In this document: positions 1 to 5,195 of the stretch, in pieces
How positions within the stretch are numbered: the stretch's first letter is position 1
Layout of the letters: every line of letters starts with the position of its first letter
The notes under the pieces: model-generated
Told to the model about the DNA's origin: nothing
Databases searched by the model: none
The model's input: only the letters and a program-made list of their open reading frames with translations
From: Clostridium sp. UBA4746
GTDB lineage: Bacteria > Bacillota > Clostridia > Clostridiales > Clostridiaceae
Reading direction: 5' to 3'
Assembly: GCA_002403785.1 (NCBI GenBank)
Contig: DHIM01000387.1
Location: 1-10,594 of the forward strand
Length of the DNA stretch: 10,594 bases
Translations under genes and position numbers: made by a program

Positions 1-462
1 TTCACGCAAGTACACATCTGCTCGTTGTACCAAAGAGCATCAACTTATTCTTATGAATTTAATTTAGAAAAATCATATCTAAAGTATGTGTTCACCTCAA
101 CTTATGTTCCTAAAATGATTAAAAACAAAATAGAACAAAGTAAGATAAACAACACTATTAACGTAGTTTGTGATTGCTGCACCCTAGAGTCTTTGGACAA
201 TAATTTTTTAAGACCTGAAATATTAGACTCTATATGTAATACCGCCAGCCTATCCCCTACAATATTTTATGATAGCTACTATTCTTTTATATTTTCTGAT
301 TACCCCACAAAAATACTTCAGTGGAGACAAAGCAAGAAAATATCCCAAAAGAAAGCTGCCAAAATTTTAAAGATAAGTCCAGTTGACTTATGTAGCTGGG
401 AAAGAAAAATTTCATATCCATCACGTTATCAATTTATAAAATTACAGAAGGTAATTAAATGA
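1..462 (+). CDS. Partial protein with C-terminal XRE-type helix-turn-helix
   Basis: The frame is open from the first base, so this is the 3' part of a gene that begins outside the window. A TTG at 25 exists but has no ribosome binding site and need not be the start. The last 50 or so codons (about 103-153 from base 1) fit a Cro/XRE helix-turn-helix: an ILQWRQ helix, then SQKKAAKILKIS, then LCSWERK and a YPS turn, matching the family pattern of 'WR..sglSQ.eaA..l.vs...i..WE....P'. The preceding hundred residues, with a CDCC cysteine cluster, match no family I recognise. A DNA-binding role is likely from the C-terminal domain; the partner and target are unknown. The stop overlaps the next start (ATGA at 459-462), so the two are translationally coupled. 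Confidence 0.7.
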   Translation, partial: FTQVHICSLYQRASTYSYEFNLEKSYLKYVFTSTYVPKMIKNKIEQSKINNTINVVCDCCTLESLDNNFLRPEILDSICNTASLSPTIFYDSYYSFIFSDYPTKILQWRQSKKISQKKAAKILKISPVDLCSWERKISYPSRYQFIKLQKVIK

Positions 463-938
463 AGAAATATATACTTTCATTATGTAACAGTAGGAAGAAA
501 TTAAGAATAAAAGTTAATAACAAAAACTATTTAATATATGCGGATACAACCAACGAGGTTTTTATATCTTCAAATAACGATTTCAAGCTTAAGGAGACAT
601 TAAATAATATGCAAAACAAAGAAAACTATCCATCATATAGCCATTACTTGCTGCTAGATAAACATACTAAAAACCCATTTAAGTTAACGATGTACGGTAA
701 GACTTATATGTTTATTGTTAATAGTCAATACTTTTCAAAACCTAATAAAGATTTTTTTAGTCTTAAGGAAAAGCTTTATATATTAAATCTATCTTGCGAT
801 ATAATCTGGAAACCAATATCATTACCTAAAATGTTTTACAATATTATTTTCAATGCAGCCATATCACCTTCACTTTTAAATCTGAATATAGTTAAAGGAA
901 AAGCTATACCTTATATATTGAAGAAAGGAGCCTTTTAA
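459..938 (+). CDS. Unrecognised basic protein, second gene of operon
   Basis: I do not recognise this 159-residue protein. It starts at the ATG overlapping the upstream stop, with AGAAGG at 446-451 seven bases before it. It is rich in Lys, Asn and Tyr, has no signal peptide and no clear membrane segment, though residues near 125-145 (around FYNIIFNAAISPSLL) are hydrophobic. Aromatic and basic residues are spread throughout and no catalytic motif stands out. It sits between a helix-turn-helix protein and a 48-residue helical protein with no gaps, so the three are probably made together and may act together. Small operons of this kind occur in mobile elements, but nothing here proves that origin. 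Confidence 0.65.
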   Translation: MKKYILSLCNSRKKLRIKVNNKNYLIYADTTNEVFISSNNDFKLKETLNNMQNKENYPSYSHYLLLDKHTKNPFKLTMYGKTYMFIVNSQYFSKPNKDFFSLKEKLYILNLSCDIIWKPISLPKMFYNIIFNAAISPSLLNLNIVKGKAIPYILKKGAF

Positions 939-1085
939 ATGAATAAAATAACAAATGAGCATACTAATTCAATTGATGAAATTTATAATCTTCTTGACCT
1001 TATTGACGGATATCTTAGAGATTTAGAAAAAAGAGTATCCTCTCTAGAAGAAAATGCTGCATATGATGACTACACCAAAGAGTAA
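939..1085 (+). CDS. Small acidic helical protein (48 residues)
   Basis: An ATG directly abuts the preceding TAA (936-938), and GAAAGGAG at 923-930 lies eight bases before it, a strong and well-spaced ribosome binding site. The 48 residues are acidic and helix-prone: IYNLLDLIDGYLRDLEKRV carries Leu/Ile/Val at heptad-like spacing (L19, L21, L26, L29, V33, L36), which suggests a short coiled coil or amphipathic helix used for dimerisation or for binding a partner. There is no signal peptide or membrane segment. Position and coupling make it the third gene of the operon. No family is recognised. The stop codon lies inside the left arm of the terminator hairpin, so the gene is the true end of the transcript. 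Confidence 0.6.
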   Translation: MNKITNEHTNSIDEIYNLLDLIDGYLRDLEKRVSSLEENAAYDDYTKE

Positions 1086-1135
1086 AGGGGAGATTGACCT
1101 CTCTTTCTATTACTCTTTGTTTGTATTTATTTTTG
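1077..1135 (+). terminator. Rho-independent terminator of the left operon
   Basis: AAAGAGTAA at 1077-1085 pairs perfectly over 9 bp with TTACTCTTT at 1110-1118. Between them, AAAGGGG pairs with CTCTCTTT partly through G-U pairs, giving a longer two-part hairpin. A T-rich run follows (GTTTGTATTTATTTTT). The left arm includes the last codons of the 48-residue gene. It separates the + strand operon from the convergent - strand genes. Confidence 0.75.
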
Positions 1136-1243
1136 GTTTCCTTATATTAATCAATTAATAAATTATTTATAGGTATATAGTACAAAAATAATAAATATTT
1201 ATTGATTGAATGTACAGTTAAAGAAGAATTTAAACTAACCTTT

Positions 1244-1789
1244 TTAAATAAACAATTCTTTTAAGTCTACTGAAAATTCTACAAACGTTGTAGAGCTACA
1301 AACATCCGAGTCAAAATATATGTACTGCTCACCGTTCTTAAAGTCCCATATGGTAATAGTTTTATGCTTTATATTTACTATCCAATATTCTTCGATTCCA
1401 GATTTTTTATATAAGAGAGCTTTATCAATATTATCTAAATAAATGCTTGGAGGAGAAACTACCTCTGCTATGATTTTAGGGATATCCTCAATAAATGCAT
1501 TATTAGAATTATCTAAGTTATTAAAGATGCTTAAGTCGGGAAAAACATCACCAATCTTAGTACTGTTTCCATCATAGAGTCTTAAATTAATTGTTTGCAA
1601 TGATTCACATTTACTTCCATTAAGAAAAGTCATAAATTTAGAGCATAACCTCCGTTGAATTTTCTGATGGTCAGGTGTTGAGGCAGGAGACATATACACA
1701 ATCTTGTCAACTAACTCGACTACATACTTAGACTTTTCCCTCAGTTTTTGAAAGTCTTCCTCACCTGTAAATAATTTTTCTGCTAACAT
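1244..1789 (-). CDS. Uma2 family (DUF820) restriction-endonuclease-fold protein
   Basis: The 181-residue protein has the Uma2 pattern: a PDLSIF strand (P84, D85), then IPKIIAEVVSPPS with E109, then D119 and K123 ahead of YKKSGIEEYWIV. D85, E109 and the following residues are the expected PD-(D/E)XK nuclease core, so it keeps the residues seen in putative nucleases. The biochemical role of Uma2 proteins is poorly known; they are abundant in cyanobacteria and scattered in Firmicutes, often as paralogs or near mobile DNA. I chose the ATG at 1789 because AGGAGGG (1795-1801) sits five bases upstream; an open frame runs ten codons further but has no binding site. It is the last gene of the - strand series, 236 bases after a GNAT gene. 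No partner gene such as a methylase is present. Confidence 0.85.
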   Translation of the reverse strand: MLAEKLFTGEEDFQKLREKSKYVVELVDKIVYMSPASTPDHQKIQRRLCSKFMTFLNGSKCESLQTINLRLYDGNSTKIGDVFPDLSIFNNLDNSNNAFIEDIPKIIAEVVSPPSIYLDNIDKALLYKKSGIEEYWIVNIKHKTITIWDFKNGEQYIYFDSDVCSSTTFVEFSVDLKELFI

Positions 1790-1837
1790 AATTGCCCTCC
1801 TAAAATCTATTACAATCAAATAACTAACTTATTTTCA

Positions 1838-1861
1838 TTTATAGTATTTACCAGCTATAAA
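1838..1861. promoter_or_regulatory. Inverted repeat upstream of the Uma2 gene
   Basis: TTTATAG (1838-1844) and CTATAAA (1855-1861) form a perfect 7-bp inverted repeat with a 10-base spacer, about 50-70 bases before the Uma2 start. The spacing would suit a dimeric regulator, but in DNA this AT-rich it may be chance. The rest of the gap 1790-2025 shows no other clear signal. Confidence 0.2.
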
Positions 1862-2025
1862 TTATGTTGATAATTTCGGTTTATAAAAATCATAAAGTGA
1901 TATGTTCTATATATATTACGAAACAATGGTTTATAATAAGTATCTAATATAGCTTTTGTAATCCTAAAGTTATACAAATTGTATTTTGTACTTAATTCGT
2001 TTTAAAAGAACATTGTGAAGTAAAA

Positions 2026-2505
2026 TTATAAATATAGTTCCATTTTTCTATTTCTCGTTGACATTCCCACTGATTCGTAAAACTTAATAGCATTTTCATT
2101 AAATTCACATACAGTCAACTGTATAGATGAAGCACCTTCTGCCTTTGCATAATCTACAATGTATTTAAATAACGATTTTCCAATACCATTCTTTTTATAA
2201 TTAGATTTAACACAAAAATCATCTATATAGGTAAATTTACATGGAGTAAGTAGCTGAATGTTTCTCTGAGTCATAATTTGTACAATGCTATATGCTAATA
2301 ACTCTTCACTATTAGTATCTTCAACCACAAATAATTTTGTGCTATTGCTATTTAATAAATTTTCAAATCGCTCTTTTAATAAAGGATTATCAACTTCCAA
2401 ATAAACATCTGGTCTATTTTTAACATGTAAATTATGTACTTCTACAACGAGATTGTTAATATCAATATAATCATTTGCAATTGCCTCTCTAATTTTTAAG
2501 TTCAT
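2026..2505 (-). CDS. GNAT family N-acetyltransferase (small, single domain)
   Basis: A 159-residue acetyl-CoA-dependent acetyltransferase. Motif A is clear: the strand IDDFCV (94-99) is followed by KSNYKKNGIGKSLF (100-113), with the Q/R-x-x-G-x-G/A pyrophosphate loop as K104-K-N-G-I-G109. Motif B is NENAIKFYESVGM (136-148), with the usual Tyr of the reaction centre. The N-terminal part (KIREAIANDYIDI) is the normal first strand and helix. The start is the ATG at 2505 because CCTCCTTT (AAAGGAGG on this strand, 2513-2520) lies seven bases away. The frame extends 30 more codons to a GTG without a binding site, which I reject. The acceptor substrate cannot be told. It is 159 bases after the kinase gene, so it may be transcribed separately. 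Confidence 0.9.
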   Translation of the reverse strand: MNLKIREAIANDYIDINNLVVEVHNLHVKNRPDVYLEVDNPLLKERFENLLNSNSTKLFVVEDTNSEELLAYSIVQIMTQRNIQLLTPCKFTYIDDFCVKSNYKKNGIGKSLFKYIVDYAKAEGASSIQLTVCEFNENAIKFYESVGMSTRNRKMELYL

Positions 2506-2664
2506 AAAAAATCCTCCTTTTGTGTTACGCCATAGATTACAAATGCCCACTAACTTAGGAATCGACTTAGTTGTTCTTTTATGAATGTTATCCACTAAAC
2601 TACATGAAAATTGAACTCATTGCCAAAGAAATAACTTTATGAAAAGTAGTGTAATACGTCTATT

Positions 2665-3756
2665 TTATACTTCAAGTTGTTCACAATGGAGCAATTTATA
2701 ATTTAAAATCAAATTTGAAACATCATTAATCCAATCATCATATTCCAGATTAAAAAATGTATACTGCCACATGGGTATTAATAGCATCGAAGTTACCTGT
2801 TTTCGGTAGTCATTCCAGCAAGTATCCCATGAGTAGTCATGTACACCCTGTGCTAGCAGGGTGCCATAATATTTTTTCATTATTAATTGATGAAGTCTTT
2901 CTCCATCAATTTTAGGAAAGGATTCCCTGGTTAAATGGGCAACATCTTCAACACCCATTCCTGCACCCCAGAATTGAAAATCAATAATAATTGGTGATTT
3001 GTTTTGGCTATGTGAGAACATAAAATTATAAATATGTGAATCTCCATTTTTCAAGGTGACATTATCTTTGTTACGAATTCGATTGTTTGTCTCAGTTTGA
3101 AGTTTAACTGAAATATTGAGTGCATGCCCATAAATAGTAAGGGTTTCAACATCGAAACGGTTACCAACATATTTGATAAATTTTTCGTAACTTTCAAATA
3201 TATTTATTATATTAAGGCTATTTTTTTCTATGCTATCAATAGGTAAATCGTTTGAACCTATTCTCTCTGAGTTCCAAAATGCAGCATGGAATTTTGCCAA
3301 ACTGCAAGCAGATGAAAGCCATATACTATCTAATGTAAGGTCCACTTTATCCGTTCCATCGAATTCATTTGACAAATCTTCCAATAACAAAAGATATTCC
3401 GATTTATCCTCAGATATATAAGCATCAAAGCATTGTGCTAAGGACAAATTAACATTAGTTACATTTTGGATGAATTTATAAAAGTCCACTTCTTTTAAAC
3501 TTAAATCATGATAAGCATTGGTCTTAGGATTGTATTTTATAGTTTTAATAAAATATTGTCTTGTAGAATCACTATGTTCATCTTCTTTAATTAGAATCTT
3601 AAACTTTATCGTTAATGCAGTATTAGATTCTATAACTTGACAAATTTTTATATCGGCTATTAGTTGAGTCTTACGTAAATGTAAAACATTTATAAGATAT
3701 TTTTTATCTATTATTGGTGTAGTATTCATCATATTATTGTATATTTGACAATTCAA
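2665..3756 (-). CDS. Phosphotransferase of the APH/ecdysteroid-kinase-like fold
   Basis: A 363-residue kinase-fold protein that probably moves the ATP gamma-phosphate to a small molecule. Seen in order: K71 in YFIKTIKY (expected ATP-binding lysine), the hinge LLLLEDLS (near 123-130), the catalytic loop NGDSHIYNF with D239 and N244, and IIIDFQ with the metal-binding D259, followed by GVEDVAHL. The DFQ followed by 'G.GvEDvAhL' resembles the CHK/EcKinase (DUF1679) branch more than classical aminoglycoside kinases. The usual HGD is NGD here, an unusual change next to the catalytic Asp. I chose the TTG at 3754-3756 because the only Shine-Dalgarno site (GGAG) fits it; an ATG at 3771 would add five residues but has none. 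The substrate is unknown; antibiotic modification is one possibility only. Confidence 0.8.
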   Translation of the reverse strand: MNCQIYNNMMNTTPIIDKKYLINVLHLRKTQLIADIKICQVIESNTALTIKFKILIKEDEHSDSTRQYFIKTIKYNPKTNAYHDLSLKEVDFYKFIQNVTNVNLSLAQCFDAYISEDKSEYLLLLEDLSNEFDGTDKVDLTLDSIWLSSACSLAKFHAAFWNSERIGSNDLPIDSIEKNSLNIINIFESYEKFIKYVGNRFDVETLTIYGHALNISVKLQTETNNRIRNKDNVTLKNGDSHIYNFMFSHSQNKSPIIIDFQFWGAGMGVEDVAHLTRESFPKIDGERLHQLIMKKYYGTLLAQGVHDYSWDTCWNDYRKQVTSMLLIPMWQYTFFNLEYDDWINDVSNLILNYKLLHCEQLEV

Positions 3757-3765
3757 AATAATCAA

Positions 3766-3769
3766 CTCC
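3766..3769 (-). promoter_or_regulatory. Ribosome binding site deciding the TTG start of the kinase gene
   Basis: GGAG on the - strand lies nine bases before the TTG at 3754-3756. The alternative ATG (3769-3771) overlaps this GGAG and has no purine-rich site upstream, so the TTG is favoured. Confidence 0.45.
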
Positions 3770-3811
3770 ATTCGCGTAATATTAAGAATATGAACAAATA
3801 GTAGTAAAAGA

Positions 3812-3922
3812 TTATGCTAATTTTCTGTGTAAAATAAATTTCTGCTCATGGTATCTTATAATAGTTACAGGTGCATCTTCCTTAAATTCATATTTCTTAT
3901 CATCAATTACAGAAAAGAAAAA
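3812..3922 (-). pseudogene. Coding-like C-terminal fragment of a lost small gene
   Basis: Reading the - strand from just after a TGA (3923-3925) gives 36 codons and a TAA (3812-3814). The peptide ends DDKKYEFKEDAPVTIIRY and then HEQKFILHRKLA. The composition is protein-like: charged and hydrophobic residues alternate as in beta strands, unlike translations of neighbouring intergenic DNA. It has no in-frame start codon. An ATG preceded by AGGA lies a few bases upstream in another frame, and loss of one base would join it to this frame. I read it as a frameshifted or truncated remnant, not recognised. It lies in the leader region of the kinase gene, downstream of a promoter-like -10 box. Confidence 0.35.
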
Positions 3923-3975
3923 TCATAGATAGTTATTACGTCCTATTTTACAAATTTGATGTATCCTATATAGAT

Positions 3976-3984
3976 ATTATACCA
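3976..3984 (-). promoter_or_regulatory. Extended -10 promoter candidate
   Basis: On the - strand this reads TGGTATAAT, a full consensus -10 with the TGn extension. No good -35 is present at 16-18 bases. It would start transcription near 3969, passing through the gene remnant at 3812-3922 and into the kinase gene with a leader of about 210 bases. Confidence 0.4.
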
Positions 3985-4106
3985 AATACTTATTGCCCCT
4001 AGCTACTATTGGGTTATCTTTAAAGGTATTCTTATTTACAATGCTATAAATACTAATAAAACAATTAATTTGTATATAAGTTAGCATACCGTTAATTTAT
4101 ATTATA

Positions 4107-4142
4107 AAAGTTTAGTTTATTTACTAAAAAATAATATTCTAA
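4107..4142 (+). repeat. Imperfect direct repeat, copy 1, with inverted repeat
   Basis: This copy contains GTTTAGT (4110-4116), six bases, then ACTAAA (4123-4128), followed by AAATAATATT. It matches 4273-4312 closely except for a five-base insertion in the second copy. The inverted repeat overlaps the -35-like TTTACT at 4120-4125. The arrangement resembles an operator placed over a promoter. Confidence 0.5.
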
Positions 4143-4148
4143 TATAAC
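4120..4148 (+). promoter_or_regulatory. Promoter candidate just before the long hairpin
   Basis: TTTACT (4120-4125), a 17-base spacer and TATAAC (4143-4148) read on the + strand. Transcription would begin near 4155, at the base of the 35-bp hairpin, giving an RNA of roughly 65-70 bases that ends at the T-tract near 4224. Confidence 0.35.
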
Positions 4149-4224
4149 TAAAAAATGTCGGCAATTGAATGGTTGTGGTATACCATAACCATCCGATTGC
4201 CGACTATTTTTTAGTTTTTTTTAT
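4146..4224. terminator. Long inverted repeat with T-tracts: bidirectional terminator or small RNA
   Basis: Bases 4157-4180 pair with 4181-4204 as GTCGGCAATTG... against ...CGATTGCCGAC, with one A-C mismatch and two G-U pairs in the + strand RNA. The pairing continues outward through A-tract/T-tract (4146-4156 with 4206-4216), interrupted only by a bulged T at 4205, for about 35 bp in all. T-rich runs flank both sides, so it can terminate in both directions, for example the GNAT transcript from 4515. The two G-U pairs keep the + strand RNA better paired than the - strand RNA. A promoter-like box ends at its left edge, so a hairpin small RNA is an alternative. Confidence 0.65.
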
Positions 4225-4272
4225 AAATTGCTATAAACTTTGAAAAAAACCAGTGAAAATATCACGAAAGAA

Positions 4273-4312
4273 AAAGTTTAGTATATTGACTAAACAATTA
4301 AATAATATTTGA
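4273..4312 (+). repeat. Imperfect direct repeat, copy 2, with perfect 7-bp inverted repeat
   Basis: GTTTAGT (4276-4282), six bases, then ACTAAAC (4289-4295), followed by AAATAATATT as in copy 1 at 4107-4142. The two copies lie 166 bases apart on either side of the long hairpin, in the same orientation. The inverted repeat again overlaps a -35-like box (TTGACT). Confidence 0.5.
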
Positions 4313-4314
4313 AT
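4286..4314 (+). promoter_or_regulatory. Promoter candidate within repeat copy 2
   Basis: TTGACT (4286-4291), a 17-base spacer and TTGAAT (4309-4314) on the + strand. The -35 is good and the -10 weak. A transcript would run through the hairpins at 4342-4446 and then antisense to the GNAT gene at 4515. Confidence 0.25.
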
Positions 4315-4341
4315 CTTTGTTGTAAAATCATATCAATATAA

Positions 4342-4446
4342 GGGCTTAATCGCCCATAAGATACTTATTGTATCATCCTAAATACTAAAACGTCCTACCC
4401 ATATACATCCATTATATATTCACTTGTATATCTATATAAAATGGAT
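4342..4446. other. Series of three hairpins in intergenic DNA
   Basis: Three hairpins follow one another: GGGC (4342-4345) with GCCC (4352-4355), loop six; GATAC (4360-4364) with GTATC (4370-4374), loop five; and a 12-bp stem with one mismatch between 4407-4418 and 4435-4446 around ATCCATT/AAATGGAT. No protein-coding frame accounts for them. They could be the 3' untranslated region of the GNAT gene (- strand) or a structured RNA from the + strand promoter candidate. They match no riboswitch core that I recognise. Confidence 0.3.
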
Positions 4447-4486
4447 ATATTAAAACCCCGCATCTTAGTTCACAATGGGTCATTAC

Positions 4487-4519
4487 TTGTGTCGTCTGTT
4501 AAGAATATCTCGATTTAGC
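4487..4519 (+). repeat. Array-boundary repeat, copy B
   Basis: Aligned by eye to 7156-7188, 26 of 34 columns match with two single-base gaps; shared words are TTGTG, CG, GTTAA, GAATAT and TCGA. It overlaps the stop codon of the GNAT gene at 4515. See copies at 6251, 7152 and 9368. Confidence 0.4.
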
Positions 4520-4985
4520 ATATATACATAGTCATCCATATAATTTCATCTATATCATCATTTTGAATATCGTCTTTAGAAAATCCCATTCTTTTATAAA
4601 ATTCAAATCCAGTTCTGCTACTTGGCACGTGTAATGATGTTATTCCCTTGTTTTTTACAATTTCTAATATATGATTAAATAGTTGTCTGCCAATACCATT
4701 ACCATGATATTGAGGTTCTACAAAGAAATTTGAAATACAGTATTTAGGATAAGTATTATCCCCAAAGTTAGCCAAAGCACCAGAAGCAATAATGTTACTA
4801 TTCTGCTCAACCACAAGAATTTCTTTCCACGTCATTTGTTTCTCAAAATTTTTAATAGTATTGTGTACTTTAAATCTTTCTAATACATTTTTGGAGTGTT
4901 CCTTTATCATTACTTCATCATAGTTACAATTAATAATACTTATAACCTTGTCAATATCTTCTTTTTTTAATTCCCTTATAATCAT
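4515..4985 (-). CDS. GNAT family N-acetyltransferase (small, single domain)
   Basis: A 156-residue acetyl-CoA-dependent acetyltransferase. The N-terminus MIIRELKKEDIDKV is the standard first strand and helix. Motif A is ISNFFVEPQYHGNGIGRQLF (84-103), with Y93-H-G-N-G-I-G99 as the pyrophosphate loop. Motif B is SSRTGFEFYKRMGF (122-135). The ATG at 4985 is used because GGGAGG (4991-4996) is five bases upstream; the frame runs 14 codons further to a GTG with no binding site. It has a 210-base gap after fabH and a 758-base gap before the kinase, so it is probably monocistronic. The long hairpin at 4146-4224 is the nearest strong terminator. The acceptor is unknown. Confidence 0.9.
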   Translation of the reverse strand: MIIRELKKEDIDKVISIINCNYDEVMIKEHSKNVLERFKVHNTIKNFEKQMTWKEILVVEQNSNIIASGALANFGDNTYPKYCISNFFVEPQYHGNGIGRQLFNHILEIVKNKGITSLHVPSSRTGFEFYKRMGFSKDDIQNDDIDEIIWMTMYIC

Positions 4986-5001
4986 ATTAACCTCCCATAA
5001 A

Positions 5002-5029
5002 TTCATAATAAAATACGAGTTTGACACAA
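5002..5029 (-). promoter_or_regulatory. Weak promoter candidate of the small GNAT gene
   Basis: On the - strand TTGTGT (5024-5029), a 16-base spacer and TATGAA (5002-5007). The ten-base word TTGTGTCAAA is found at almost the same distance before the GNAT start at 9280, which supports a shared control site more than the weak boxes do. Confidence 0.25.
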
Positions 5030-5049
5030 CAGCATCGTGTATTTATATT
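5021..5049 (+). promoter_or_regulatory. Near-consensus promoter on the + strand, facing the fabH 3' end
   Basis: TTGACA (5021-5026), a 17-base spacer (5027-5043) and TATATT (5044-5049). This is among the best sigma-A type promoters in the window, yet no + strand gene follows. It would give an RNA starting near 5056 that runs antisense to the small ORF at 5043-5141 and the end of fabH. Confidence 0.45.
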
Positions 5050-5141
5050 AATTGTTTTGGAAAAACATTCATTTCTCTACTATTATTAATAACTACCTTT
5101 TTATCACTATATTTATTTACCATTCGTTCCGCATCCACCAT
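5043..5141 (-). pseudogene. Possible small ORF or gene remnant (32 residues)
   Basis: An ATG at 5139-5141 opens 32 codons to a TAA at 5043-5045. The peptide begins MVDAERMVNKYSDKKVV and ends NVFPKQLI; it is charged and protein-like, more so than usual translations of AT-rich spacer. There is no Shine-Dalgarno site before the ATG, and stops lie just upstream in frame. It may be the remnant of a lost gene between fabH and the GNAT gene, or a chance frame. I do not recognise it. Confidence 0.25.
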
Positions 5142-5195
5142 GTTTGACTAGTGGAAACAATGAGCTTAAGCATAACAACTTAGTATATTTTCTTC

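Noticed and set aside
1790..1819. A ten-codon extension of the Uma2 gene
   Set aside because: The AGGAGGG site lies inside this extension and clearly serves the ATG at 1789.
2506..2595. A 30-codon N-terminal extension of the GNAT gene from a GTG at 2595
   Set aside because: No ribosome site lies before the GTG, while AAAGGAGG fits the ATG at 2505 and the GNAT fold begins there.
3230..3421. An open + strand frame inside the kinase gene
   Set aside because: It is the antisense shadow of a well-supported gene; it has no ribosome site and no recognisable domain.
3772..4514. A riboswitch or T-box in the long gap
   Set aside because: No T-box GGGTGGNACCGCG, and no conserved core of common riboswitches such as SAM, cobalamin, c-di-GMP or fluoride could be found on either strand.
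4948..5151. A 67-codon + strand frame spanning the GNAT start and the spacer
   Set aside because: Low-complexity, Ser/Leu/Ile/Thr-rich translation antisense to the GNAT N-terminus; no ribosome site.
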